Shown here: one piece after another, positions 1 through 7,453 of the stretch
Layout: every line of letters starts with the position of its first letter
Numbering within the stretch: position 1 is the first letter of the stretch
Source: Bacillota bacterium
GTDB taxonomy: Bacteria; Bacillota_G; SHA-98; UBA4971
Direction of reading: 5' to 3'
Length of the DNA stretch: 11,516 bases
Assembly: GCA_012512055.1 (NCBI GenBank)
Contig: JAAZEW010000013.1
Location: forward strand, 1-11,516
The notes under the pieces: model-generated
Told to the model about the DNA's origin: nothing
What the model saw: the letters and a program-made list of their open reading frames with translations, nothing else
Databases searched by the model: none
Program-made: the position numbers and the translations under genes

Positions 1-108
1 AGTGCACGATCGCGAATGAGTGCACGATCGTCATTGAGTGCATGATCCCGAATGGGGGCACGGTCGAGAGTTGGTGCACGGTCGCGAATAGGTGCGCGGC
101 CGCGAATA
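1..108. repeat. Six tandem copies of a diverged 18-bp repeat, cut by the window edge
   Basis: Six head-to-tail 18-bp units begin at 1, 19, 37, 55, 73 and 91. The first is AGTGCACGATCGCGAATG. The best kept positions are the TGCAC, the GATC/GGTC and the CGAAT blocks. Units 1-3 share GATC; units 4-6 drift to GGTC/GGCC. The array continues to the left outside the window. On the minus strand the motif reads GTGCACC followed by about 11 bases, again and again. IS21-family ends are known to carry several repeated transposase-binding sites and to terminate in TGT/ACA. Here an ACA lies at 121-123, just outside the last repeat, so this may be the end of such an element whose body lies to the left. No transposase is visible, so that identity is inference; the repeat itself is certain. 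Confidence 0.85.
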
Positions 109-138
109 GATGGGAAGAATACAGCCTGCACTGACTAC

Positions 139-163
139 GTATGAGTTCATGGCGATCTACTTA
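139..163. repeat. Short, internally deleted copy of the gatC-gatA spacer element
   Basis: The 11 bases at 139-149 (GTATGAGTTCA) are identical to 8996-9006. The 15 bases at 149-163 (ATGGCGATCTACTTA) match 9173-9187 at 14 of 15 positions. At 8996-9187 these two blocks are the outer edges of a structured element and lie 166 bp apart; here they are fused, sharing one A. The right block includes the TTA that forms the TAA stop of the mutase gene, just as the copy at 9187 includes the TAA stop of gatC. I read it as a remnant of the same element family with its middle deleted. An empty target site is less likely, because GTTCA, which takes part in a helix of the full copy, is still present. Confidence 0.55.
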
Positions 164-1582
164 GTGTGCGGCTGACATTTCGTCCAGGGCTTCCTGAACT
201 TTCCCCCGAACGTCGGCGGATATTGCCTCGAGAAGCTCCGGGCTTTCAGCCTCAAACCGTAGAACAAGCACAGGCTGGGTATTTGAAGCTCTCACAAGGC
301 CCCACCCGTGGGGAAACTTCACTCTTACTCCATCTATGCGATCAACATGAAACTCCTTTGAGAAGTCTGCTGCTATCCGCTCTACTACAGCCTGCTTCAA
401 GTTTTCCGGGCACTCCAGCCTAATCTCAGGAGTGTTGTACGCCTTTGGAAGCGTCTTGACGATTTCCGGAAGGCTCCTATCTTGACGGGATAGCAGTTCC
501 AAGAGCCTGGCGCCTGCATATACAGCATCATCGTACCCATAATACGTATCAGCAAAAAACAGATGCCCGCTCATTTCGCCTGCAAGCACAGCCTCATCCT
601 CTTTGAGTTTGGCCTTGATAAGAGAATGGCCTACTTTCCACATGACGGACTTGCCGCCTGCCTTCTCCACCTCTTCAAACAGCGCTTCTGAACACTTCAC
701 CTCACCGATGATTTTCGCCCCGGGCCTCCTCAAAAGGATGTCCCGGGCAAAAACGATAAGGAGCTGATCTCCCCAGAGAATGTCGCCTCCTCCGGTCACT
801 ACCCCGATCCTGTCCGCATCCCCGTCAAAAGCTATCCCTACTTCTGCGCCTGTCTCTCTCATTTTCTTCACAAGGTCGCTAAGATTCTCAGGGACTGTCG
901 GATCCGGATGATGATGAGGAAAAGCAGGATCAGGCTCAGAATAGAGTTCTGTGACATCGTGGCCCATACATCGATAAAGATCAGGCGCGACAATGTTGCC
1001 TGTGCCGTTACCTGCATCTACTACCGCCTTTATTCTGCGCGCCCCAGTCCCGATACGAAGTTCTTCACAGATTTCATTAACGTATTTCTTGTTTAAGGAT
1101 ACCGAAACACAAGTGCCTTCTTCCCTTGAAATGAAATCTTCACTTATCATTATTTCCCTGACGTCCTGGATTGTCCGGCCATAGATTGTGGATTTGCCGA
1201 GGCATATTTTGAAGCCGTTTTCTTGAGGGGGATTATGACTCCCTGTAATCATCACTCCTCCGCCCACATCAAGGTTAAATAAGGCGTAGTAAAGGACAGG
1301 GGTAGGGACAAGCCCAATATCATAGACATCGATTCCGCTTCTCACAAGTCCACGGACGAGCTCGTCGCGGAATCCGGGAGAACTGGCTCTTGCATCTCTT
1401 CCCACAGCAACAGCCCTTACGTTCTCGTTTGCATAAAGCCTCCCCAAAGCCCTGCCCAGCAAGAACACAAATTCGCGAGTCAAGTCCTTCTCCACGACTC
1501 CGCGGATATCATACTCTCTGAAAACATGGCCGGGTATGCTAACAGAGTCCTTGTTCATGACAGCGTCATCTATATGAGTCAT
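161..1582 (-). CDS. Phosphomannomutase/phosphoglucomutase, alpha-D-phosphohexomutase family
   Basis: This 473-residue cytoplasmic enzyme should interconvert hexose 6-phosphates and 1-phosphates (mannose and/or glucose), feeding nucleotide-sugar and cell-surface glycan synthesis. All four signature sites are present: the phospho-serine loop ITGSHNP (Ser115), the Mg-binding loop DGDADR (residues 253-258), the sugar-binding loop GEMSGH (335-340), and the C-terminal phosphate-binding loop RASNTQP (431-437). The form GEMSGH with a Ser115 loop of this type is typical of bifunctional PMM/PGM proteins (ManB/AlgC group) rather than GlmM; which sugar is preferred cannot be read from sequence. Length is normal for the family. 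The ATG at 1582 follows a GGGGGGAAG ribosome-binding site at the right distance. The gene is transcribed away from the secreted-protein gene at 1781. Its TAA stop lies inside a 15-bp block repeated at the gatC stop. Confidence 0.93.
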   Translation of the reverse strand: MTHIDDAVMNKDSVSIPGHVFREYDIRGVVEKDLTREFVFLLGRALGRLYANENVRAVAVGRDARASSPGFRDELVRGLVRSGIDVYDIGLVPTPVLYYALFNLDVGGGVMITGSHNPPQENGFKICLGKSTIYGRTIQDVREIMISEDFISREEGTCVSVSLNKKYVNEICEELRIGTGARRIKAVVDAGNGTGNIVAPDLYRCMGHDVTELYSEPDPAFPHHHPDPTVPENLSDLVKKMRETGAEVGIAFDGDADRIGVVTGGGDILWGDQLLIVFARDILLRRPGAKIIGEVKCSEALFEEVEKAGGKSVMWKVGHSLIKAKLKEDEAVLAGEMSGHLFFADTYYGYDDAVYAGARLLELLSRQDRSLPEIVKTLPKAYNTPEIRLECPENLKQAVVERIAADFSKEFHVDRIDGVRVKFPHGWGLVRASNTQPVLVLRFEAESPELLEAISADVRGKVQEALDEMSAAH

Positions 1583-1620
1583 TCACTTCCCCCCAAACGT
1601 GCGAATTGCCAAACAATAGG

Positions 1621-1626
1621 TTTATA
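1621..1626 (-). promoter_or_regulatory. Possible -10 box of the mutase gene
   Basis: On the minus strand TATAAA lies about 40 bases before the mutase start codon. No convincing -35 box stands 16-18 bases upstream of it (the hexamer there is ATCAAG). It is the best candidate in the spacer, but weak. Confidence 0.25.
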
Positions 1627-1699
1627 CCCTTTAGACACCTCTGCTTGATTATCCTTCCCAAGCCGCTGAAAGAAAATGTCCCAAACGCGCCCCAAGATC

Positions 1700-1716
1700 T
1701 TAACAGTATCTTAACA
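1700..1716 (+). promoter_or_regulatory. TTAACA direct repeat, candidate PhoP/OmpR-type operator
   Basis: Two perfect TTAACA hexamers start at 1700 and 1711, exactly 11 bases (one helix turn) apart. The identity extends to TCTTAACA in both. OmpR/PhoB-family regulators bind direct repeats with this period, and TTAACA with a spacer of about 5 bases is the Bacillus PhoP box. The pair sits about 45-60 bases before the probable start of transcription of the gene at 1781, a normal place for an activator. A PhoP/OmpR-type regulator is encoded 1.05 kb downstream, so binding by that protein is a plausible inference. Weaker matches that would complete a four-repeat box are not obvious. Confidence 0.5.
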
Positions 1717-1747
1717 TTTTCCACTCTAAACCTTGAAGAACCCAAGC

Positions 1748-1753
1748 TATAAT
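1748..1753 (+). promoter_or_regulatory. -10 box for the secreted-protein gene
   Basis: A consensus TATAAT lies 28 bases before the start codon at 1781. At a 17-base spacing the -35 position reads CTCTAA, a poor match. TTGAAG at 1733 is only 9 bases upstream, too close to serve. A good -10 with a poor -35 is what an activator-dependent promoter looks like, in keeping with the TTAACA pair upstream. Confidence 0.55.
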
Positions 1754-1780
1754 GGATTTTGAAAGGAGGCGAACAAACTC

Positions 1781-2602
1781 ATGAAAACCACATCAAGAAT
1801 TCGCATCGCCGGTGTCGTAACATTAGTCATTACTCTCCTGGCAGTAATGTCAAGCGTAGGTCTCACTTTCGCGGAAGAAGCCTCGCAAGCGGCTGTAGAG
1901 GACACCTCGCAAGCTACTGTGCAAGGAACTTCACAAGCGATTATCCATGAAACCGCCCAAGCCGCGCCGGAAGCAACCCCACAAACCGTTGCCCAGGAAA
2001 CCCCGGAAGTTCCTGTGCAGATTGTCCCCGGGGCTGCAAAGCCGTTTGGCGGGTGGCAACCGACACCGATCGTAGCACCGATGGTAGCCAAGATTGCGTC
2101 GATCGTCAACATGAAAGTCGAGGACTTGATGGCTGCCAGACACGAAGGCAAGTCCTTCATGGCAATCGCTGCGGAGAAGGGCATCAGTGAAAGCCAGCTT
2201 GTTGACGCTCTCATGGAAGAGCAGAAGACGTTCCTCGACGCCCAGGTTGCTCAAGGAAGGCTTACCCCTGAGCAAGTGGCGACAGCCGTCTCCAGGATTA
2301 GGGAAAACCTCAAGCTTGCGCTTAACCGCACAGAAATCGGCCCGCCCGAAACCAAACCCAACACGGGTCCGGACATCGGACGCAAAGGCTTGTCCCGTAT
2401 GCAAGCGGCTCATGGCAGAGCCATCACCCGCGGCCGGCGCGTCTTCATGCGAGGTTTTTCTCAAGGAGTTCAGGCAGGACAGAGAGCCGGCATGAGACAG
2501 GGCCTTGGGTTCGGAAAAGACCAAAGTCAGGGTCAGGGAGCCTGTCCCTTCTGTGGACAAACTTGTCCCTTCTGCCGGCAGACTCAGGAACCTGCTAACT
2601 AA
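1781..2602 (+). CDS. Secreted helical protein with 8-residue repeats and a CxxC-CxxC tail; function unknown
   Basis: No firm family could be assigned to this 273-residue protein. Residues 1-31 form a signal peptide: basic start, hydrophobic core about 10-30, likely cleavage after LTFA. Residues 32-79 are about six degenerate 8-residue repeats of the type EEASQAAV, EDTSQATV, QGTSQAII, rich in Ala, Thr, Gln and Glu, probably a flexible linker. Residues 96-182 are predicted helical; GKSFMAIAAEKGISESQL and GRLTPEQV resemble the helix-turn-helix-like units of small secreted Bacillota proteins (DUF2680/YckD-like), and LTPEQ also recalls the CpxP/Spy/ZraP group. Residues 200-253 are rich in Gly, Arg and Gln. 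The tail carries Cys255, 258, 262 and 265 as CPFCGQTCPFC, a possible metal or redox site. An AAAGGAGG ribosome-binding site precedes the ATG. It lies directly upstream of a two-component system; a link to envelope or metal stress is inference. Confidence 0.8.
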   Translation: MKTTSRIRIAGVVTLVITLLAVMSSVGLTFAEEASQAAVEDTSQATVQGTSQAIIHETAQAAPEATPQTVAQETPEVPVQIVPGAAKPFGGWQPTPIVAPMVAKIASIVNMKVEDLMAARHEGKSFMAIAAEKGISESQLVDALMEEQKTFLDAQVAQGRLTPEQVATAVSRIRENLKLALNRTEIGPPETKPNTGPDIGRKGLSRMQAAHGRAITRGRRVFMRGFSQGVQAGQRAGMRQGLGFGKDQSQGQGACPFCGQTCPFCRQTQEPAN

Positions 2603-2647
2603 CACTTGAACACTTCACGATTCTTACGCAAGGAAAGGCAAGAGAAG

Positions 2648-2683
2648 GCAAGGGAAGGCCAATGACCTTCCCTTGCAAGTTTT
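2648..2683 (+). terminator. Rho-independent terminator after the secreted-protein gene
   Basis: A perfect 11-bp stem, GCAAGGGAAGG (2648-2658) with CCTTCCCTTGC (2666-2676), has a 7-base loop and is followed by AAGTTTTC. It begins 45 bases after the stop codon. The T-run is short (four), so readthrough into the regulator gene is possible. Confidence 0.8.
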
Positions 2684-2765
2684 CTCCGCATGAGGGAAAA
2701 TACGATCAGGTAACAGACAAGGATATGTTTACGTATCAGAATCAAAAGTCAAAGGCAGGTTACCC

Positions 2766-3452
2766 ATGGAGAACATAAGGATTCTCGTGATCGATGATGA
2801 AGAGGCAATCGGAAACGTGATCAAAGACTATCTGGAAGCCCAGGGGTACGAGGTATTCTGGGCTAAAGACGGAGATTCCGCACTCAACACGTTTCGGAGA
2901 GTGCACCCTGATCTGATTATTCTGGATCTGATGCTTCCGGGGAAGAGCGGATTTGACGTTTGCAAGGAACTCCGCCAGGACAGCGACGTTCCTGTCATTA
3001 TGCTTACGGCAAAGGCAGATGAAATCGACAGAGTGCTCGGCTTGGAACTCGGCGCTGATGACTACGTGACAAAACCGTTTAGCCTAAGAGAGCTGGCGGC
3101 ACGGGTCAGAGCAGTCCTCAGGCGCGTAGGCAAAGGCATTGAAGAGCGGCGGGGCGTTCTGAGGGTCGGAGACATAACAGTGGATGCAGACGGCCATCAA
3201 GTGACAGTATCAGGCCGTGAAGTGGCGCTGACCCCCACTGAGTTCTCAATCCTGCTTTTTCTCGCAGAAAGGCCGGGTCGAGTAGCCGGCCGCCTTCAGC
3301 TAGTGAACGCATCCCTCGGAGAAGCTTATGTAGGCTACGAAAGATCCATTGACACACATGTCAGCAACTTACGCAAGAAGATTGAGGATGACCCTGCTAA
3401 TCCAAGGCGGCTTCAGACAGTCTACGGCGTCGGATACAAACTTGTTCCTTAA
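2766..3452 (+). CDS. OmpR/PhoB-family response regulator
   Basis: This 228-residue cytoplasmic transcription factor should be phosphorylated by the kinase encoded just downstream. The receiver domain covers residues 3-120. The acidic pair Asp10-Asp11, phospho-acceptor Asp54 (in IILDLMLPGKSG), Thr81 (MLTAK) and Lys103 (VTKPF) are all present. The winged-helix DNA-binding domain covers about 130-228, with ALTPTEFSILLFLAERPG leading in, RSIDTHVSNLRKKIEDDP as recognition helix and TVYGVGYKLVP as the wing. Length and layout are those of PhoP, ResD or WalR. The orthologue cannot be told apart by eye, so no symbol is given. The ATG has a modest AGGCAGG site upstream and gives the normal MxxIRILVIDDE start. 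The TTAACA repeats at 1700-1716 are a candidate binding site for this protein. Confidence 0.93.
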   Translation: MENIRILVIDDEEAIGNVIKDYLEAQGYEVFWAKDGDSALNTFRRVHPDLIILDLMLPGKSGFDVCKELRQDSDVPVIMLTAKADEIDRVLGLELGADDYVTKPFSLRELAARVRAVLRRVGKGIEERRGVLRVGDITVDADGHQVTVSGREVALTPTEFSILLFLAERPGRVAGRLQLVNASLGEAYVGYERSIDTHVSNLRKKIEDDPANPRRLQTVYGVGYKLVP

Positions 3453-3613
3453 ATGGGCCTCTCCGGCGACATAGGGGCAGGGGCAATTACATGGTAAAAC
3501 CTGCTTTGACCCACAGACGCAGGTGAACGCAGACGCGGGTGGGCTTGGACAAGGATCCCCGGACCGAACAGGGCCGAAGCCGATACGACTGCAAGAGAGG
3601 CGGTGTAGCAGCT

Positions 3614-5008
3614 ATGACAATTAGGCGGAAGCTCCTTATAGCATTCCTTTTCATCGCTGTGCTGAGTTCTGTAGTGACAGCCGTCCTCTCGAGCTTCTCC
3701 ACGCGCTCATTGTTTGACTGGTACGTGCGAAGTAACACTGAAGCTCGAGCCACACAATGGCAAAGGCTCCTTGCAGCTTACTATACTGAGCAAGGTTCAT
3801 GGGACGGCGTCAGCGTCCTCATAAGGGCTGCACAATTCGTACGAGGAAGAGGTATGTCCAGACAAGCCTTAAGGCAGCCTGCAATGGCAGGGCCCGAAAG
3901 GATCCTTCTTGCAGACAGAACCGGCAGAATCATAGCTGATTCCAACGGCACGCAAATCGGGCTGCCCCTAAGTGACATCACCACCCCTTCCAGGCTGCCT
4001 ATTACCGCAAACGGAGAAGTCGTGGGCACAGTCGCAATAGTAACCGAATTTCAAAAAGGGCTCATGACCCTGGAAACAGCTTTCGTGCAGCGCATGACCA
4101 CAGCTTCCATCATCGGAGGGGCAATCGTCGCGCTCATCGGAATAGGGTTGGCGTTCATCTTCTCCCGTCATCTGTCCCAGCCACTTAGTGAATTGGCGGT
4201 AGCTGCGCGTCAAATGGCATCCGGCGACTTCGACGTCAAAATCCAGGTCCCAACAGGCGATGAGATGGAAGAAGTGGCTCATGCCTTCAATTTCATGAAG
4301 GACAGCCTCAAAGCCAATGAAGAGGCCCGCCATAAGCTCGTAGCTGACGTAGCCCATGAGTTGCGAACTCCTCTATCCGTGCTCCGCGGTAATCTCGAGT
4401 CTATGCAGGAAGGTATTGTTGAACCAACTCAAGAGACAATAGTCTCTCTCCATGACGAAGTCCTAAGACTATCCAGAATAGTACAGGATCTTTTGAACCT
4501 CGGCCAAATGGAATCCGGGGGATTCCCCTTGAGCCTGCAGCTCACCAACATTGAGGAGGTAATTGCCAGGGTTACGTCGGTTTTCGCGGCAGAGACCGAC
4601 GCGCGCGGCATCAGTTTGGACACAAACATGCAAAGCGAACTTCCCCACACGCAAGCAGACCCGGATCGTATAGCTCAAGTCCTTGTCAACTTGCTGGCAA
4701 ACGCAGTCCATCACACCCCGGACTGCGGAAGAATCTCCGTCTCTGCATCCCGCACAGACGACAATATTGTAGTCTCCGTAACCGATTCAGGACCCGGCAT
4801 AGCCGAAGAAGATTTGACCCATGTCTTTGACCGCTTCTACAGGACTGATTCAGCCCGCGACCGGGCCGCAGGCGGTACCGGGCTCGGACTGTCTATCGCA
4901 AAAGGGATCATAACTGCCCATAAGGGAACGATCCGGGTGGAAAGCAAGCCAGGTGCCGGCACCACATTTACGTTCATTCTGCCGGTTTTGCCTTCATGCC
5001 AACTTTAG
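3614..5008 (+). CDS. Membrane sensor histidine kinase with HAMP domain, BaeS/PhoR-like
   Basis: The partner of the regulator at 2766, 464 residues from this start. Membrane helices lie at about residues 7-28 and 164-183, flanking an extracytoplasmic sensor of about 135 residues. Its ILLADRTGRIIADSNGTQIG followed by ITANGEVVGTVAIV looks like the PAS/Cache-type fold seen in BaeS-like kinases; the ligand is unknown. A HAMP linker (about 184-237) follows, then the H-box ADVAHELRTPL with phospho-acceptor His248, the N-box VLVNLLANAVHHTP (Asn359, Asn363), the G1 box DSGPG (391-395), the F-box VFDRFYR and the G2 box GGTGLGLS (420-427). I chose the ATG at 3614 because AGAGGCGG precedes it and the protein then begins MTIRRKLL directly before the first membrane helix. 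A GTG at 3539 is in frame but would add 25 charged residues. Regulator and kinase are 161 bp apart. The stop overlaps that of the convergent transporter gene. Confidence 0.92.
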   Translation: MTIRRKLLIAFLFIAVLSSVVTAVLSSFSTRSLFDWYVRSNTEARATQWQRLLAAYYTEQGSWDGVSVLIRAAQFVRGRGMSRQALRQPAMAGPERILLADRTGRIIADSNGTQIGLPLSDITTPSRLPITANGEVVGTVAIVTEFQKGLMTLETAFVQRMTTASIIGGAIVALIGIGLAFIFSRHLSQPLSELAVAARQMASGDFDVKIQVPTGDEMEEVAHAFNFMKDSLKANEEARHKLVADVAHELRTPLSVLRGNLESMQEGIVEPTQETIVSLHDEVLRLSRIVQDLLNLGQMESGGFPLSLQLTNIEEVIARVTSVFAAETDARGISLDTNMQSELPHTQADPDRIAQVLVNLLANAVHHTPDCGRISVSASRTDDNIVVSVTDSGPGIAEEDLTHVFDRFYRTDSARDRAAGGTGLGLSIAKGIITAHKGTIRVESKPGAGTTFTFILPVLPSCQL

Positions 5009-5964
5009 CCCATGATCTCTGCAATAAGCATACCTACAAGTATCAGTGCAGCGCCGATTATCTGCACGCCTGTTAAGGTCTCCCCTAAGAGCCACCATCC
5101 GAACACCCCGGCAAACACGGGTTCAGTGGCAAATATGATTGCCACATGCGTCGGATCTGTGAACCTTTGCGCAAAATTCTGCACAAACAAAGTCAACGCA
5201 GTTGCAAGAATGCCGAGAAACCCAATGCCTACAAGGTCCATGCCGGATGGAGACACTAGCACGGCGTGCCCTAATACGAATACCCTAAACCCCACCATGG
5301 CAAGGGAAGCTATGGCTACAGTCCAGAGCTGCATAACAACTAGTATCCTCACATCATGGAAAGGGGCGAACTTGCCTACTGTCACTATGTGAAAACCAAA
5401 AGCGACCGCGCCCAGCAAGGACAGAAAATCGCCTATTTGAATCAGCGTCACTTCAGCGAAATCAAGGCTAAGAAGGGCCAAGCCCAAAGTCGCGAAACCC
5501 ACCCCGATAAGAGAGGGGGTGTCAGGCCGTTTCCGTAAGAGAAACGCAGACAAAATAGGAACCAAGACTACCGATAAGCCTGTAATAAAACCGCACTTTG
5601 ACGCGGTGGTGTACTCCAAGCCGATAGTTTGGCATACGTAACCTGAAAAAAGAATAAGCCCGATTATTACTCCGGCCTTTGCAGCCTCTCGATCCACTCC
5701 CGAGATTTTCGGCGCAACAATCAAAGTCGCAATGAAAGAAGCCACGAGAAACCTGATTCCTATCAAGGCAATAGGATCTACCCGTGGAACGATCCCTTTC
5801 ACAATGGAAAACGTGCTACCCCAGATGAGTGAGGCTAAAAGGAGCAACCCGTCAGCAATCCAGCGTTGATAGGCGCCTTTGGACCACAACTTCTTCGGTC
5901 TCACATCATTATCAGTACCGGCTGCCACCTCTGCGCCCACCCCTTCCTCTCCGATCAACTGCAT
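5005..5964 (-). CDS. EamA/DMT-family membrane transporter
   Basis: A 319-residue inner-membrane protein from the start chosen here, with about ten hydrophobic helices and two EamA repeats. The first repeat opens with LLLASLIWGSTFSIVKG and the second with GDFLSLLGAVAFGFHIVTVG. FATEPVFAGVFGWWLLGE near the C-terminus is the standard DMT signature. Family members export amino acids and other metabolites; no substrate can be read here. It is the last gene of the ligA-gatC-gatA-gatB run, 49 bases after gatB if it starts at 5964. The frame is open up to 6045, overlapping gatB, but neither ATG there (6045, 6009) has a ribosome-binding site and the added residues resemble nothing in the family. The ATG at 5964 has GGGGC at a suitable distance. 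A strong hairpin ends just before that site. The gene runs tail-to-tail into the kinase gene. Confidence 0.87.
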   Translation of the reverse strand: MQLIGEEGVGAEVAAGTDNDVRPKKLWSKGAYQRWIADGLLLLASLIWGSTFSIVKGIVPRVDPIALIGIRFLVASFIATLIVAPKISGVDREAAKAGVIIGLILFSGYVCQTIGLEYTTASKCGFITGLSVVLVPILSAFLLRKRPDTPSLIGVGFATLGLALLSLDFAEVTLIQIGDFLSLLGAVAFGFHIVTVGKFAPFHDVRILVVMQLWTVAIASLAMVGFRVFVLGHAVLVSPSGMDLVGIGFLGILATALTLFVQNFAQRFTDPTHVAIIFATEPVFAGVFGWWLLGETLTGVQIIGAALILVGMLIAEIMG

Positions 5965-5975
5965 TTCGTGTTGCC

Positions 5976-5999
5976 CCGGTGCGCACTCAAGCGCACCGG
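5976..5999 (-). promoter_or_regulatory. Perfect 9-bp stem-loop between gatB and the transporter gene
   Basis: CCGGTGCGC and GCGCACCGG are separated by a 6-base loop, between the gatB stop (6014-6016) and the transporter start (5964). On the mRNA the stem is followed by GGCAACACG, with no U-run, so it is not a standard terminator. Its 3' foot overlaps the GGGG that would serve as the transporter's ribosome-binding site, so it could lower translation or mark the 3' end of the gat message. The structure is seen; the role is inference. Confidence 0.5.
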
Positions 6000-6013
6000 C
6001 CCGGCCCATGGAT

Positions 6014-7453
6014 TTATTGGGATAAGCGCTGATGTAGCAGCTCATTTACCATCTTGGGATTTGCTCGTCCCTTTGTCAGCTTCATGACCTGTCCCACCAG
6101 GAACCCGACAGCCCTATCCTTCCCTGCCCTCACTTGGTCAACTACCTCTTGATTCTCCTCTATTACGCGATCCACGATCCTTCGGAGTTCATCTTCATCA
6201 GTGATCTGTACAAGGCCCTTTTCCTTGACTATCGTCTCCGGGGATTTTCCTTCGACGAACATTTCTTCAAAAACAGCTTTTGCAATCTTACCGCTGATAG
6301 TCCCGTTGTCCATCATTTTCAGCATAGCAGCAAGGTCGCCAGGGGACACCTTCACCCGCTCAATTCCTATTCCGGCCGCGTTCATAAGCCTCGAAAGCTC
6401 TCCCATAACCCAGTTACTCACCGTCTTTGCCTGTCCATATTCTCGGACGGCAGCCTCAAAATAATCCGCCAGTTCTTGCGTATCGGTTAAGAGAGACGCA
6501 TCGTATTCCGGAAGCTCATAATCGCGCATGAAGCGTATGCGCCGCGCCGACGGAAGCTCGGGGAGGGTTGCTTCAATCTCATCAACCCAAGCTCTTTCGA
6601 TACTGAGCTGCGGGAGATCCGGCTCAGGGAAGTACCTGTAGTCTTCCGCCCGTTCTTTTCGTCTCATGGATACAGTGACCTGACTTGTCTCATCCCAATG
6701 CCTGGTCTCTCTGATTACTTCTCCACCGTCTGCCACCAACTGAGATTGACGCCGGACTTCATATTCAAGGCTCCTCTCAACTGCCCGGAAAGAGTTGAGG
6801 TTCTTGAGTTCCGCCTGAGTCCCGAACTTATCCGATCCCTTAGGCCTTATTGAGATGTTGACATCACACCGCAAGGAACCCTCTTCCATCTTGCAGTCAG
6901 ATACTCCCAGATAAAGCAGTATGCGTCTTAGCATCAGCAGATACTCGTACGCTTCCTTCGGAGACCTTATGTCAGGTTCGCTGACAATCTCCAAAAGAGG
7001 CACACCTGCACGGTTATAGTCCTCCAGGGAGAAAGCTGCGCCGGTGATCGCGCCTCCCTCGTGAACAGACTTTCCCGCGTCCTCCTCAAGGTGCACCCGT
7101 TTGATACGCACTCTGCGCATGGCGCCGTCTGACATCACGTCGACATTCCCATTGATACCTATAGGGAAAGCGTCTTGAGTAATTTGATAGTTCTTGGAGA
7201 GATCTGGGTAAAAGTAATTCTTCCTGTCAAATCCGGAAAACTCCGCAATTCGGCAGTTGAGAGCCAGCCCTGTTCTTATCCCGTACTCAAGCGCTTTTCT
7301 GTTCAGGACAGGCAAGGCTCCGGGAAGTCCCAGGCAAATAGGACATGTGTTCGAATTAGGAGATGCGTCAAATCTTGTAGAACAAGGGCAGAACAGCTTT
7401 GATTCAGTCTTGAGCTGCGCGTGGACTTCTATTCCTATTACAGGCTCAAACAC
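6014..7453 (-). CDS. gatB: Glutamyl/aspartyl-tRNA amidotransferase subunit B
   Basis: GatB binds the misacylated tRNA, activates its Glu or Asp side chain with ATP, and passes it ammonia from GatA. The N-terminal catalytic cradle begins [22 protein letters not shown] and includes the conserved cysteine cluster CPC...CPICLGLPG, then the [22 protein letters not shown] and [13 protein letters not shown] blocks. Helical and YqeY-like tRNA-binding domains make up the C-terminal third. At 479 residues it has the usual length. I place the start at the GTG at 7451-7453: GGGGGTGAT, nearly a perfect anti-16S match, stands the right distance before it, and the protein then begins where GatB proteins normally do. 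An ATG 24 bases upstream (7477) lacks a ribosome-binding site. The gene overlaps the end of gatA by 8 bases (32 with the ATG), which suggests translational coupling. Confidence 0.96.
   Translation of the reverse strand: MFEPVIGIEVHAQLKTESKLFCPCSTRFDASPNSNTCPICLGLPGALPVLNRKALEYGIRTGLALNCRIAEFSGFDRKNYFYPDLSKNYQITQDAFPIGINGNVDVMSDGAMRRVRIKRVHLEEDAGKSVHEGGAITGAAFSLEDYNRAGVPLLEIVSEPDIRSPKEAYEYLLMLRRILLYLGVSDCKMEEGSLRCDVNISIRPKGSDKFGTQAELKNLNSFRAVERSLEYEVRRQSQLVADGGEVIRETRHWDETSQVTVSMRRKERAEDYRYFPEPDLPQLSIERAWVDEIEATLPELPSARRIRFMRDYELPEYDASLLTDTQELADYFEAAVREYGQAKTVSNWVMGELSRLMNAAGIGIERVKVSPGDLAAMLKMMDNGTISGKIAKAVFEEMFVEGKSPETIVKEKGLVQITDEDELRRIVDRVIEENQEVVDQVRAGKDRAVGFLVGQVMKLTKGRANPKMVNELLHQRLSQ

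Noticed and set aside
1..108. CRISPR array
   Set aside because: The 18-bp units abut directly with no unique spacers and are diverged along their whole length.
3..134. Open frame through the 18-bp repeats giving a 6-residue peptide repeat
   Set aside because: It runs from the window edge, has no start codon or ribosome-binding site, and follows simply from 18 being a multiple of three without an in-frame stop.
1931..2605. Long open frame on the minus strand opposite the secreted-protein gene, and similar frames opposite other genes
   Set aside because: These are antisense shadows of real genes: no known motifs, no ribosome-binding sites, and residue content that mirrors the opposite codons.
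3539..3613. Upstream GTG start for the histidine kinase
   Set aside because: No ribosome-binding site precedes it, and the added 25 residues are charged and unlike a kinase N-terminus. The ATG at 3614 is well supported.
6134..6490. Plus-strand frame of 118 codons opposite gatB
   Set aside because: It lies wholly inside the well-supported gatB gene, has no promoter or ribosome-binding site, and its sequence matches no family.
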